The notes under the pieces: model-generated
The model's input: only the letters and a program-made list of their open reading frames with translations
Databases searched by the model: none
What the model was told of the DNA's origin: nothing
Position numbers and translations under genes: made by a program
Shown: positions 45,381 through 54,527 of the stretch, in pieces
How the letters are laid out: each line of letters begins with the position of its first letter
How positions within the stretch are numbered: position 1 is the stretch's first letter
From: Bradyrhizobium cosmicum
Lineage (GTDB): Bacteria > Pseudomonadota > Alphaproteobacteria > Rhizobiales > Xanthobacteraceae
DNA: 64,000 nt
Assembly: GCF_007290395.2 (NCBI RefSeq)
Contig: NZ_CP041656.2
Location: 186,001-250,000 of the forward strand
Direction: 5' to 3'

Positions 45381-46193
45381 CTAACCCGGCGACTGGCCGT
45401 AATTGGTGAAATCGATCTTGAACATGCCGGGGTCGAGCTTCTTGGTCGCGTCGAGATTGTAGACCGCGATCGTGGTGTCGTAGCCCTGCGGATCGGTGAC
45501 GGTCCACTGCTTCAACTGGCCGTCCTTGGCGCCGAACATCAGCATCAGGCGGCTCGTGCCGACCAGCGCCTGCTTCTCTTCGATGGTGACGCTGACGAAA
45601 ACGTCGTCGGCCGAGACGTTGACGACGTTGGTGTCCTTCATCAGGTCGATGCGGTCGGACAGCAGGAAGCGCAGCGGCGTTTGCGACAGCGGATAGACGT
45701 CCTGCGTGGCCAGCTTGCGGTCGCGCACCACCAGCGACGATCCATCGGCGACGATGTCGATCGGGCTCGGCGCGTCATATTCGAAGCGCACCTTGCCGGG
45801 TTTCTGAATGTAGAAGTCGCCTTGCGTCTTGCTGCCGTCGGGGCCGACCTGGACGAAATTCCCGACCAGCGTCGACAGCGAGGACAGGTAGGCGCTGACC
45901 TTGGCCGCCTGTGCCTTCTGGTTGGCGTCGAAGGTCTGGAAGATGCTGCTCGGCACGTTGCGGCGCGGATCAGGGATGATCGGATTCGGCGGCGTCTGCG
46001 TCGCGCCGGTGACGGCAGGTCCGCCGGTGGGCGCGCCACCGTCGCGGCCCTTCGGCGCTGGTTTCGGCACAGGCACGGTCTGCGCAACGGACGCTGCGGT
46101 CACCATCGCGGCGGTGACGAGAAGCACGCCGGCCATGCGCGCGCCTCGCGCAGCGAGGGTGGCAGCGAATCGAATGTCCGGATGTCTGATCAA
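45381..46193 (-). CDS. LolA-like outer-membrane lipoprotein carrier
   Basis: A 270-residue protein with a signal peptide (MAGVLLVTAAMVTAASVAQT region), a Pro/Gly-rich linker, and a LolA-like domain from about residue 90 (YLSSLSTLVGNFVQVGPDGSKTQGDFYIQKPGKVRFEYD). LolA carries lipoproteins across the periplasm; this protein could do that or act as an unassigned relative. TTG 46193, with AGGA 8 nt upstream, is chosen over the ORF start at 46292 because the added 33 residues overlap the ftsK stop. It is 95 bp after ftsK. Confidence 0.8.
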   Translation of the reverse strand: MIRHPDIRFAATLAARGARMAGVLLVTAAMVTAASVAQTVPVPKPAPKGRDGGAPTGGPAVTGATQTPPNPIIPDPRRNVPSSIFQTFDANQKAQAAKVSAYLSSLSTLVGNFVQVGPDGSKTQGDFYIQKPGKVRFEYDAPSPIDIVADGSSLVVRDRKLATQDVYPLSQTPLRFLLSDRIDLMKDTNVVNVSADDVFVSVTIEEKQALVGTSRLMLMFGAKDGQLKQWTVTDPQGYDTTIAVYNLDATKKLDPGMFKIDFTNYGQSPG

Positions 46194-46288
46194 CGCGTCG
46201 TCCTGGTTGGCTGGGCGTCTTTTTAGCGTGATTTCGGGCAAAAGCAGATAACGTTTTTGCGTGAAATAGTGTTCTGAGGCGGCTCGCC

Positions 46289-48766
46289 TCACATATGGCT
46301 GTCTTCTTCTTCGACCAGAATCTCGCGCTTGCCGGCGTGGTTGGCGGGTCCGACGATGCCTTCCAGTTCCATGCGCTCCATCAAGGACGCGGCACGGTTA
46401 TAGCCGATTTGCAGGCGGCGCTGGATGTAGCTGGTCGAGGCCTTGCGGTCGCGCTTGACGATGGCAACAGCCTGCTGGAACAGGTCGCCGCCGCCATCCG
46501 CGCCCATGCCGCTGGCGTCGAACACCGCGCCGTCCTCGTCCTCGGCGGGCTCTTCGGCGGTAACAGCTTCGAGATATTCCGGCTGGCCCTGGGTCTTGAG
46601 GTGGCGCACCACCTTCTCGACTTCCTCGTCCGAGGCAAACGGTCCGTGCACGCGGCTGATGCGGCCGCCGCCGGCCATGTAGAGCATGTCGCCCTGACCG
46701 AGCAGCTGCTCGGCGCCCATCTCGCCCAAAATGGTGCGGCTGTCGATCTTGGATGTGACCTGGAAGGCGATGCGGGTCGGGAAGTTCGCCTTGATGGTGC
46801 CGGTGATGACGTCGACCGACGGACGCTGCGTGGCGAGGATCACGTGCAGGCCGGCGGCGCGGGCCATCTGCGCGAGGCGCTGCACCGCGCCTTCGATATC
46901 CTTGCCGGCGACCATCATCAGGTCGGCCATTTCGTCGACGATGATGACGATGTAGGGCAGCGGGTCGAGCGAGAGCTTCTCTTCCTCGTAGATCGCCTTG
47001 CCGGTTTCCTTGTCGAAGCCGGTGTGCACCGTGCGCGTCGGCTCTTCGCCCTTGGCCTTCAATTCGAGCAGGCGCGTGTTGTAGCCGTCGATGTTGCGCA
47101 CACCGAGCTTGGCCATGTTCTTGTAGCGCTCTTCCATCTCGCGCACCGCCCATTTCAGCGCGACCACCGCCTTCTTCGGATCGGTCACGACGGGCGTGAG
47201 CAGATGGGGAATGCCGTCATAGACGGAGAGTTCGAGCATCTTCGGATCGACCATGATCAGGCGGCACTGGTCCGGGCGCAGCCGGTAGACCAGGCTGAGG
47301 ATCATGGTGTTGATCGCGACCGACTTGCCGGAGCCGGTGGTACCGGCGATCAGCATGTGCGGGGTGCGCGCGAGGTCGATGATGACGGGGTCGCCGCCGA
47401 TGGTCTTGCCGAGGCAGAGCGGCAGCTTCGCAACCGAGTCGACGGTTTCCTTGGCGACCAGCAGCTCGCGCAGATAGACCTTTTCGCGATGTGCGTTCGG
47501 CAGCTCGATGCCGATGGCGTTGCGGCCCGGCACGACCGCGACACGCGCCGACAGCGCACTCATCGAACGTGCGATGTCGTCGGCAAGTCCAATCACGCGC
47601 GACGACTTGATGCCCGGCGCGGGCTCCAGCTCGTACAGCGTGACGACAGGACCCGGATTGGACTTCACGATCTCGCCGCGCACGCCGAAATCCTGCAGCA
47701 CGCCTTCGAGCGAGCGCGAATTGGCTTCCAGCTCGGCCTTGCTGAGCGGCTGGCGATCACCGGCCTTCGGCGCGGCCAGCACGGACACGGACGGAAGCTC
47801 GAACTTGTCGGAGGACTTTTTGGAAGCGGACTTCGGCGCGGCCTTCTTGCGCGGGGCGCGCGCGGCGGGCTCTTCCTCTTCCTCCTCCTCGTCTTCCACT
47901 TCTTCGGGCTCGTCCTTGTCGTCTTCGTCCTGGGACTGCGGCGAGATCGACGGCGCGGCACGGCCGCCTCCGAGATTCGGTTCCTGGCGGCTGAACGAAA
48001 CGGCCTTGGTCTTCGGTCCGCTCGAGACCAGCGAGCGGTAAGCGGCACCGCACAGCCAGATCAGCCGCGCCTTGGTGCTCATCAGCGCGTGGAACAGCCA
48101 GCCCAGCGACACCGAACCGCGATCGCCCTCTTCGTCCTCGTCGAGCGGCTTGTCGTCATCCTCGATCTCCGCGAGTTCATCGTCATGCTCGCGTGCGCCA
48201 AGTCCGCAGGCGACCAGGAAGGTCGCGGCCATCGCGGCGAACAGGATCGTGCCGAGCACGATGCGATAGATCGTGCCGGCGGGTCCGAAGATCACCGCGG
48301 GCGCGCGCACCAGCGCATCGCCGACCACGCCGCCGAGGCCGGTCGGCAGCGGCCAGGCGCCGCCATGCGGCCAGCAGCTGACGAAGCCCGCTGCGATCAC
48401 CGTGCAGAGGATCCAGGAGCCGAGCCGCAGCGCTTCGCGGTCGAACGGGCGATGCGTCAGCATGCGCCAGCCCCAGACCGCGACGGTCAGGATCAGCATG
48501 ATCGCGCCGAGCCCGAGGATCTGCATCGCAAGGTCGGCGCCGATCGCGCCGGCATAGCCCAGGATGTTGCGGATCGGCCGCGAGGTGGCGTGGCTGAGGC
48601 TGGGATCCTGCACCGACCAGGTCATCAGCGCGGCAGAGGCGACGCCAGACAGCGTGATCAGGCCGAAGCCGGCGAGCTCGCGTACGCGCCGGCCCAGCGC
48701 CTCGCGGATCGAGGGCGGCAGATGGCCGACCAGGGGAATGACACGTTCGATCGCCGACATGCTCAT
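46289..48766 (-). CDS. ftsK: DNA translocase FtsK
   Basis: An 825-residue division-linked motor that pumps chromosome ends into daughter cells. About four N-terminal transmembrane helices (residues ~30-200), an acidic/Lys-rich linker, and a RecA-like motor with [15 protein letters not shown] (about 475-489). The C-terminal gamma domain ([23 protein letters not shown]) should read KOPS sequences. lolA-like follows, as in many alphaproteobacteria. Confidence 0.96.
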   Translation of the reverse strand: MSMSAIERVIPLVGHLPPSIREALGRRVRELAGFGLITLSGVASAALMTWSVQDPSLSHATSRPIRNILGYAGAIGADLAMQILGLGAIMLILTVAVWGWRMLTHRPFDREALRLGSWILCTVIAAGFVSCWPHGGAWPLPTGLGGVVGDALVRAPAVIFGPAGTIYRIVLGTILFAAMAATFLVACGLGAREHDDELAEIEDDDKPLDEDEEGDRGSVSLGWLFHALMSTKARLIWLCGAAYRSLVSSGPKTKAVSFSRQEPNLGGGRAAPSISPQSQDEDDKDEPEEVEDEEEEEEEPAARAPRKKAAPKSASKKSSDKFELPSVSVLAAPKAGDRQPLSKAELEANSRSLEGVLQDFGVRGEIVKSNPGPVVTLYELEPAPGIKSSRVIGLADDIARSMSALSARVAVVPGRNAIGIELPNAHREKVYLRELLVAKETVDSVAKLPLCLGKTIGGDPVIIDLARTPHMLIAGTTGSGKSVAINTMILSLVYRLRPDQCRLIMVDPKMLELSVYDGIPHLLTPVVTDPKKAVVALKWAVREMEERYKNMAKLGVRNIDGYNTRLLELKAKGEEPTRTVHTGFDKETGKAIYEEEKLSLDPLPYIVIIVDEMADLMMVAGKDIEGAVQRLAQMARAAGLHVILATQRPSVDVITGTIKANFPTRIAFQVTSKIDSRTILGEMGAEQLLGQGDMLYMAGGGRISRVHGPFASDEEVEKVVRHLKTQGQPEYLEAVTAEEPAEDEDGAVFDASGMGADGGGDLFQQAVAIVKRDRKASTSYIQRRLQIGYNRAASLMERMELEGIVGPANHAGKREILVEEEDSHM

Positions 48767-48775
48767 GGGCCCCGC

Positions 48776-49990
48776 CTAACCCAGAGTCTCGACCAGCCGG
48801 TGCAGCGCCTGCGCCGTGGTCTCGCCATCCTGCACCAGCGCGAGGCGAATGTAGCCCGCGCCGGGATTGAAGCCGTCGGGCTGGGGCCGCGCCAAAAAGC
48901 TGCCGGGTACCACGCGCACGCCTGCTTCCTTGAAGAGTTTCAGACACACCGACACGTCGTCGCCGATGTCGGACGTGTTGAGCCAGACGCAGAAGCCCGC
49001 ATCGGGCCGGCGATAGCCGTAGCGATTGCCGATGATCTGGTCGGCGAGATCGAACTTGGTCCGGTAGAGCCGACGATTCTCCTCGACATGCGCTTCGTCG
49101 CCATAGGCGGCGATCGCGACATGCTGGAGCGGCACCGGCACCTGCGGAGCTGCGATGTTGCGGAGCTCGAGGAACATGCCGATGAACCTCTTGTCACCGG
49201 CGGCGAAACCAACGCGCATGCCCGGCAGGTTGGAGCGCTTCGACAGCGACTGGAATGCGACCACGCGGGTGAAGTCGGGGCCGGCGCATTCGAGCGCGCT
49301 GCCCGGGGCTTCGCGGGTATAGATCTCGGAGTAGCACTCGTCGCTGAGGATCACGAAACCATGGCGGTCGGCGAGCTGCTTCAGCCGCCTGAAATAGTCG
49401 GGCTTGGCGACCGAGCCCTGCGGGTTGGCGGGCGAGGCCAGATAGAACGCCACCGTGCGCGCCAGCGTTGCTTCGTCGATGGCATCGAGATCGGGCAGGA
49501 AGCCGTTTTCGCTCGTGGTCGGCAGATAGATCTGCTCGCAAGCGGCAGCCGAGGCGCCGGCGCCATAGACCGGATAGAACGGGTTCGGCATCAGGATGGC
49601 GGGCTTGCCCGGGCGCGGACCGACATAGCGCGCGGCCGCGATTGCGGCGAGGAACAGCCCTTCGCGGCTGCCATTGAGGACGAGAATCTCGGTCTTGGGA
49701 TCGAGCGGCCGCGGCAGCTTGAAGCGCGACGACAGCCAGGCGCTGGCCGCCGCGCGGAACGGCTCCGTACCCTGGTTCATCGGGTAGCGGCCGAAATCGG
49801 CGATATGCTTGGCGAGCACGGGGCCGACGAAGTCGGGCACGGGATGCTGGGGTTCGCCAACCGCAAGCGAAATCAGGGGCTTGCCGGGCTGATGGGGAGC
49901 CAGCAGCTCGTTCAGCCGGACGAAAGGCGAGCGTGCGGAATCGGAGCTACCACCGCCCTGCGGCGCACTGGATGAAGCGGTCATAGCCAT
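48776..49990 (-). CDS. PLP-dependent aminotransferase (class I/II, DapC-like)
   Basis: A 404-residue fold-type I aminotransferase. PLP-binding SLSKRSNLPGMRVGF with its Lys and the YLASPANPQGSVA stretch are visible. Placement upstream of ftsK and length fit N-succinyldiaminopimelate aminotransferase (DapC) of some alphaproteobacteria, but substrate is not evident from motifs. ATG 49990 is preferred; another ATG is 6 nt further in. The ftsK start is 9 bp away. Confidence 0.85.
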   Translation of the reverse strand: MAMTASSSAPQGGGSSDSARSPFVRLNELLAPHQPGKPLISLAVGEPQHPVPDFVGPVLAKHIADFGRYPMNQGTEPFRAAASAWLSSRFKLPRPLDPKTEILVLNGSREGLFLAAIAAARYVGPRPGKPAILMPNPFYPVYGAGASAAACEQIYLPTTSENGFLPDLDAIDEATLARTVAFYLASPANPQGSVAKPDYFRRLKQLADRHGFVILSDECYSEIYTREAPGSALECAGPDFTRVVAFQSLSKRSNLPGMRVGFAAGDKRFIGMFLELRNIAAPQVPVPLQHVAIAAYGDEAHVEENRRLYRTKFDLADQIIGNRYGYRRPDAGFCVWLNTSDIGDDVSVCLKLFKEAGVRVVPGSFLARPQPDGFNPGAGYIRLALVQDGETTAQALHRLVETLG

Positions 49991-50164
49991 TCTGGACGCC
50001 AGCACTCTTTGAACAGCCGGTCGCACCAGGGCGCCGGCGGGAAGCGGTTCAGTTCACCATAGATAGGGCGAGGTTAAGACGCGATTAACCATCGGTCGGC
50101 AGGTCCGTCCAGACCGGGAATTATGAGACCGGATAGCAATGGGATGCCTGGGCCGCCAAGCTCC

Positions 50165-50250
50165 CGTCATGGCCGGGCCTGCCCCGGCCATCCACGCCCC
50201 TTCCGCCGACTCCAGGAACGTGGGTGCCCGGGACAAGGCCGGGCACGACG
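50165..50250. repeat. Dispersed inverted repeat
   Basis: CGTCATGGCCGGGCCTG...CCCGGCCATCCACG at the left is mirrored by GTGGGTGCCCGGGACAAGGCCGGGCACGACG at the right. A close copy is at 62244-62334. Confidence 0.7.
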
Positions 50251-50272
50251 AGCTTGGCGATATAGGCGCGCC

Positions 50273-50677
50273 TCAGTGCGCCGGCAGCTTCTCGAACGTC
50301 GCCATGCCCGCCGGGATCGCATGAAACTCCTGTTTGTCGCAGGTGTAGATCGCCATCTGCGGATGGAACTGTTCCGGCTCGTCCAGCGTGCCGACCTTCA
50401 GGATTGCGGCCGGCAACCCCGGAACCTTGGTCACCAGATGCGTGCCGCATTCGGGACAGAACTCGCGTGTCACGGCGCGCTCGAGGTCCTTGCGCGTGAA
50501 CTGCTTGGGTTGTCCGATGATGTAGCTGAAGCCGGCGACCGGCATCGCGATGAAGGTGTTGGGCGCGCCGCCCGAGATGTACTGGCACTCGCGGCAATGA
50601 CACTGGGCCTGCATCATGGGATCGCCCTCGGCCACGTAGCGCACTTCGCCGCAATAGCATCCGCCTTCCAAACGCAT
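50273..50677 (-). CDS. GFA-family zinc protein
   Basis: A 134-residue protein with the zinc-binding cysteines of the GFA (glutathione-dependent formaldehyde-activating) fold: GGCYCGEVRYVA, CHCRECQY and CPECGTHLV. The name of the family does not establish that this member handles formaldehyde. ATG 50677 has GGGAGG upstream; a start at 50740 adds 21 unrelated residues. Confidence 0.85.
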   Translation of the reverse strand: MRLEGGCYCGEVRYVAEGDPMMQAQCHCRECQYISGGAPNTFIAMPVAGFSYIIGQPKQFTRKDLERAVTREFCPECGTHLVTKVPGLPAAILKVGTLDEPEQFHPQMAIYTCDKQEFHAIPAGMATFEKLPAH

Positions 50678-50762
50678 GACGACCTCCCGATTTGTTTTCG
50701 TTGTGGTCGATATTTCTGCGCCGGCAATCTGGAATGGCAATCTTTTTCTTCGGCACGGGGAC

Positions 50763-50797
50763 GAAAAGAAAGGGGCTCCAACTTGCGCTGGAGCCCC
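50763..50797 (-). terminator. Intrinsic terminator of the glnK-amtB operon
   Basis: Read leftward: GGGGCTCCA pairs with TGGAGCCCC (9 bp, 8-nt loop, 50772-50797), followed by TTTCTTTTC. It is 84 nt past the amtB stop. Confidence 0.88.
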
Positions 50798-50842
50798 TCA
50801 ACAGTCTGGGCATTGCCGGGTATGTGCCCAAACCGTAGTTGT

Positions 50843-50870
50843 GGACGCGATCCCCGAGGAGATCGCGTCC
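50843..50870 (-). terminator. Second hairpin directly after amtB
   Basis: A perfect 10-bp stem, GGACGCGATC with GATCGCGTCC, around an 8-nt loop, about 10 nt past the amtB stop. No T-run follows, so it is probably a stabilising or pausing hairpin ahead of the true terminator. Confidence 0.7.
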
Positions 50871-50880
50871 GGGAGGAGAG

Positions 50881-52329
50881 TTACATGTTGTAGGCGCGCT
50901 CGGTGTGCTCGGTGATGTCGAGGCCTTCACGCTCGGTCTCGACATTGGCACGGAGGCCAACGATCACGTCGACGACCTTGTAGAGGATCGCCGAACCGAC
51001 GCCCGACCACACCAGCGTGGTGCAGACGCCCCAGAGCTGGGAGATCATCTGCGCCGCGAAGTCGTAATCGGCAACCTTCGGCGGGATCGCGGTGTAGTCG
51101 ATGATGCCCGCACCACCGAGCGCCGGGTTGACGAGGATGCCGGTGCCGAGGGCGCCGACGATGCCGCCGACGCAGTGCACGCCGAACACATCGAGGCTGT
51201 CATCGTAGCCGAGCGCGTTCTTCACGACGGTGCAGAAGAACAGGCAGACCACGCCGACCACGAGGCCGAGGACGATCGCACCCATCACGCCGGCGAAGCC
51301 GGCCGCGGGAGTCACCGCCACGAGGCCTGCGACAGCGCCGGAGATGACGCCGAGCACCGACGGATGACCCTTCACGATCCACTCCGCGAACATCCACGAC
51401 AGCGCGGCGGCTGCGGTGGCGACGAAGGAGTTGGTCATGGCGAGGGCCGCGCCGCCGTTGGCTTCGAGGTTGGAGCCGGCGTTGAAGCCGAACCAGCCGA
51501 CCCAGAGCAGCGAGGCGCCGATCATCGACATGGTCAGCGAGTGCGGAGCCATCAGCTCCTTGCCATAGCCGACGCGCTTGCCGATCAGCAGAGCGCCGAC
51601 GAGACCTGCGATGCCGGCGTTGATGTGCACCACGGTGCCGCCTGCAAAGTCGATCGCGCCCTTCTTGAAGATCCAGCCGGCGTCGGCGTTGATCTCGTCG
51701 AGCTTGGCCTGCGCCGCGGTCTTCGCCGCCGCGTCAGTGGCAGCAGCCAGGGCCTTGGCAGCGTCCTGGATCATGTCCGGGCCGGGCCAGTACCAGACCA
51801 TGTGCGCGATCGGGAAGTAGATCAGCGTGACCCAGAGCGGAACGAACAAGGCGAGCGCCGCGAACTTCATGCGTTCGGCGAAGGCGCCGACGATGAGGGC
51901 GGGCGTGATCGCCGCGAAGGTCATCTGGAAGCACATGTAGATGAGCTCCGAGATGTTGGCGTCGACCGAGAAGGTTGCGGCCTTCGAGTCGGTGGTGACG
52001 CCCATCATGAAGGCCTTGGAGAAGCCGCCGATGAAGTCGGAACCGCCGGTGAAGGCGAGGCTGTAGCCGTACACGGCCCAGATCACGGTGACGACGCAGA
52101 CGGTGTAGAACACCTGCATCAGGACGGAGAGCATGTTCTTGGAGCGGACGAGGCCGCCGTAGAACAGCGCGAGACCCGGGATCGTCATCAACAGCACGAG
52201 CACTGTCGATGTCAGCATCCAGGCGTTGTCTCCCTTGTTGACCGTTGGCTCGGCATAGGCCGCGGTCGCAGCGAACATGCCGACTGCGAGAGCCGCCAAT
52301 CCCGCGCCATAGGGACGCTTGAACGTCAT
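50881..52329 (-). CDS. amtB: Ammonium transporter (operon 1)
   Basis: A 482-residue Amt/Rh channel. A signal peptide (ALAVGMFAATAAYA) is followed by eleven helices; Asp and His residues of the conducting pore appear in LDVFGVHCVGGIVGALGTG and in FAGGTVVHINAGIAG. ATG 52329 follows AGGAGTAAATAAA. The gene is 37 bp after glnK. GlnK binds AmtB and closes it when nitrogen is plentiful. Confidence 0.96.
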   Translation of the reverse strand: MTFKRPYGAGLAALAVGMFAATAAYAEPTVNKGDNAWMLTSTVLVLLMTIPGLALFYGGLVRSKNMLSVLMQVFYTVCVVTVIWAVYGYSLAFTGGSDFIGGFSKAFMMGVTTDSKAATFSVDANISELIYMCFQMTFAAITPALIVGAFAERMKFAALALFVPLWVTLIYFPIAHMVWYWPGPDMIQDAAKALAAATDAAAKTAAQAKLDEINADAGWIFKKGAIDFAGGTVVHINAGIAGLVGALLIGKRVGYGKELMAPHSLTMSMIGASLLWVGWFGFNAGSNLEANGGAALAMTNSFVATAAAALSWMFAEWIVKGHPSVLGVISGAVAGLVAVTPAAGFAGVMGAIVLGLVVGVVCLFFCTVVKNALGYDDSLDVFGVHCVGGIVGALGTGILVNPALGGAGIIDYTAIPPKVADYDFAAQMISQLWGVCTTLVWSGVGSAILYKVVDVIVGLRANVETEREGLDITEHTERAYNM

Positions 52330-52366
52330 TTTATTTACTCCTGATTGGTAAAGGTTGAGCGCGAAA

Positions 52367-52705
52367 TCAGAGGGCCGCGGCATCGGCCTCGCCGGTGCGG
52401 ATGCGAACCGCATGGTCGAGGTTGATGACGAAGATCTTGCCGTCGCCGATCTGCCCGGTTTTCGCGGCGGACGTGATGGCGTCGATGGTCTTGTCCACCT
52501 GGTCGGAGGCGACCGCGACCTCGATCTTGATTTTGGGCAGGAAGCTCACGGCGTATTCAGCACCGCGATAGATTTCCGTATGGCCTTTCTGGCGGCCATA
52601 TCCCTTGACTTCCGTCACCGTGAGACCGTGAACGCCGATGGCGGTCAGGGCGTCCCGGACTTCTTCCAGCTTGAATGGCTTGATAATCGCCATAACAATT
52701 TTCAT
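52367..52705 (-). CDS. glnK: PII signal protein (operon 1)
   Basis: A 112-residue PII protein. The T-loop [21 protein letters not shown] holds Tyr51, the uridylylation site. C-terminal IGDGKIFV is the ATP-binding element. ATG 52705 is chosen (an upstream in-frame codon is unlike the family). A sigma-54 promoter lies upstream, as for glnK elsewhere. Paired with amtB. Confidence 0.96.
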   Translation of the reverse strand: MKIVMAIIKPFKLEEVRDALTAIGVHGLTVTEVKGYGRQKGHTEIYRGAEYAVSFLPKIKIEVAVASDQVDKTIDAITSAAKTGQIGDGKIFVINLDHAVRIRTGEADAAAL

Positions 52706-53150
52706 GGGTCCTATCCCCGCTTGGGCCCGGTCCGGACGTGGCCGGGCGTTTCTCGACTGGTTCGCCACGAGGGAGAAGTTCACTACGCGGGCACAGCCAG
52801 GACCCTTAGAATCAAATGCCGTGCCAGATCGGCCGTGTTGCCTAACGGACTATGAAAACGGGTGTTTTCGCGTTTGACGGGTATCGTGGTGCACTGCGCT
52901 ATTACGTCGCGCTCATTGCGTGACCATGGCTGCTCAAAAAACGTGCATGACAGGCTGCCGACACAATGGTGCTCACGCGTCGGGCAGCGGAAAGGTATCT
53001 AATTACGTACTAGGCCTAATGGGAGGGCCTTGCCGCGCCGCGAAATATCGAGCCCGCCGGCTCCTGCTTACGGGTTACGCGCGGTAAGCCTGCCCGCTTG
53101 AGCAGGACAAAGGCCGCCAGACGGTATCCGGCTGAGGGCCGTTGGAGCTG
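52706..53150. other. Intergenic region between clpP and glnK
   Basis: 445 bp holding the glnK sigma-54 promoter (52811-52827) and, further right, the 3' flank of the leftward clpP gene. Two GGTGC half-sites near 52892 and 52967 could belong to NtrC sites, but no complete TGCACC-GGTGCA dyad is seen. Confidence 0.5.
52811..52827 (-). promoter_or_regulatory. Sigma-54 promoter of glnK-amtB operon 1
   Basis: Minus strand reads CTGGCACGGCATTTGAT: TGGCACG, four bases, TTGA, one base from the TGGCACG-N4-TTGC consensus. It is about 105 bp before the glnK start. RpoN with NtrC control of glnK is established in many bacteria. Confidence 0.75.
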
Positions 53151-53753
53151 TCAGGCGGCGTCGCGCTCCGCATAGACCCGGTCGATCAGTCCCCATTCGA
53201 CCCCTTGCTGGGCGGTCATGAAGTGGTCGCGGTCCAGGGTCCGTTCCACCTCGTCCTCGCGGCGTCCGCAATGTCGCGCGTAGAGCCGGATGATGCGCCG
53301 CTTGGTTTCCTGCATTTCGTTGGCATGGATCAGGATGTCGGACGCCTGCCCCTGAAAGCCGCCAAGGGGCTGATGCACGTGAAGGCTGGCATTGGGCAGC
53401 GCGGCGCGGTGCCCGGGCTCGCCGGCCATCAGCAGGAACGAGCCCATGGAGCGCGCCGTGCCCATGCACAGCGTGTGGACCGGCGCCTTGATGAACTGCA
53501 TGGTGTCGTACATCGCGAGGCCAGAGGTGACCACGCCGCCGTAGGAGTTGATGTAGAGGTTGATCGGCCGGTTCGGATTCTCCGCCTCCAGGAACAGCAA
53601 CTGGGCGCAGACTAGGCCCGACATCGCATCGTTGACCTCGCCATTGAGGAAGATGATGCGTTCGCGCAAGAGCCGCGAATAGATGTCGAAGGATCGTTCG
53701 CCGCGGGCGGATTGCTCGACGACCATAGGGACGAGCTGAAGCATGTCGCGCAT
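53151..53753 (-). CDS. clpP: ClpP-family serine protease
   Basis: A 200-residue ClpP with Ser102 ([11 protein letters not shown]), His127 (HVHQPLGG) and Asp176 (LDRDHF) in the same spacing as E. coli ClpP. It is likely the peptidase of a Clp complex. No clpX, clpA or tig gene is adjacent, so this may be an additional paralogue rather than the main clpP. It lies between the two glnK-amtB operons. Confidence 0.9.
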   Translation of the reverse strand: MRDMLQLVPMVVEQSARGERSFDIYSRLLRERIIFLNGEVNDAMSGLVCAQLLFLEAENPNRPINLYINSYGGVVTSGLAMYDTMQFIKAPVHTLCMGTARSMGSFLLMAGEPGHRAALPNASLHVHQPLGGFQGQASDILIHANEMQETKRRIIRLYARHCGRREDEVERTLDRDHFMTAQQGVEWGLIDRVYAERDAA

Positions 53754-53801
53754 CGGCGACCTCCATGTCTGCAGATGATGGATAGTGAAGTGGTTTTGTC
53801 G

Positions 53802-54158
53802 TCAGGCCGCCGCGCGCATCAAGCAGCGATTGCTGTTGGCGGCCTGCGGCAGCTTCGTTTGACCGTCCGAGGTTTGCTGGATGATGCGAAAGCGGGTGCC
53901 GCCGGCTTCGTTCGGTTCGATCCGGAAGATGACGTGACTCTCGCGAAACGGCGGTTCGGACTCGCGAAGCCGGTACCGCACCTCTTCGCCCGCGATCGAT
54001 GATTCCGGCTCGGCGTCCGCAAGATCGCAATCCGGCAGCCAGCGTTCGCGCAGGGCCGGGATGGTCACGGCGCGCCAGACCTTTGCCGGCGGCGCATCGA
54101 ATTCAAATTCGAGCACCAGGGCCGCGTCGGGGGAATCGGGCTTCAATTCGTCGCTCAT
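53802..54158 (-). CDS. SRPBCC/AHSA1-like protein
   Basis: A 118-residue START-like fold protein (FEFDAPPAKVWRAVTIPALRERWLPD, FRESHVIFRIEPNEAGGTRFRI). It has the hydrophobic-ligand fold of SRPBCC/AHSA1 proteins. It is 12 bp after an ArsR-family gene, a pairing often found; a regulatory or ligand role is likely but unknown. Confidence 0.8.
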   Translation of the reverse strand: MSDELKPDSPDAALVLEFEFDAPPAKVWRAVTIPALRERWLPDCDLADAEPESSIAGEEVRYRLRESEPPFRESHVIFRIEPNEAGGTRFRIIQQTSDGQTKLPQAANSNRCLMRAAA

Positions 54159-54170
54159 TGATCCAGATCC

Positions 54171-54485
54171 TTATTGATCCATGTCCTTCAAGAGATCGGC
54201 GAGTGCTTCCATGCGCTTCGGCCAATAGGCGCGGTAGCGCGCAAGCCATGCCCCGATGGCGACGATTCCGTCCGGGTCGACTTCATAATTCACGAAGCGG
54301 CCCTGCCGCTGCTCGCGCACCAGGCCTGCCGCCCGCAGTACCGAAAGATGCTGCGACATCGCCGGCTGGCTGATCTCCAACCCCTCGCGCAAAGCGCTGG
54401 CATTCTGGCTGCCGCCGGCCAGCTTCTCAAAGACCTTGCGGCGGGTCGGGTCGGCCAGCGCCTTGAAGATGTCGGCTTCGATCAT
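54171..54485 (-). CDS. ArsR-family transcriptional regulator
   Basis: A 104-residue winged-helix repressor of the ArsR/SmtB type (FKALADPTRRKVFEKLAG, SQPAMSQHLSVLRAAGLVREQRQGRFVNYEVD). No metal-binding Cys pair is visible, so the inducer is probably not a metal. ATG 54485 is used. A perfect palindrome 4 bp before the start is the likely operator, implying autoregulation of this gene and its SRPBCC neighbour. Confidence 0.88.
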   Translation of the reverse strand: MIEADIFKALADPTRRKVFEKLAGGSQNASALREGLEISQPAMSQHLSVLRAAGLVREQRQGRFVNYEVDPDGIVAIGAWLARYRAYWPKRMEALADLLKDMDQ

Positions 54486-54488
54486 GGC

Positions 54489-54514
54489 AACACATAAGCA
54501 CACACTTATGTGTT
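54489..54514. promoter_or_regulatory. ArsR operator palindrome
   Basis: AACACATAAG (54489-54498) and CTTATGTGTT (54505-54514), perfect 10-bp arms around six bases. It overlaps the place of the ribosome binding site of the ArsR gene, so repressor binding would block transcription or initiation directly. Confidence 0.8.
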
Positions 54515-54527
54515 GTTCAAGCCCCGA

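Noticed and set aside
46295..49975. A 3.7-kb open frame on the plus strand
   Set aside because: It runs antisense to ftsK and the aminotransferase in a G+C-rich region where stop codons are rare; its product has no recognisable domain and the minus-strand genes are unambiguous.
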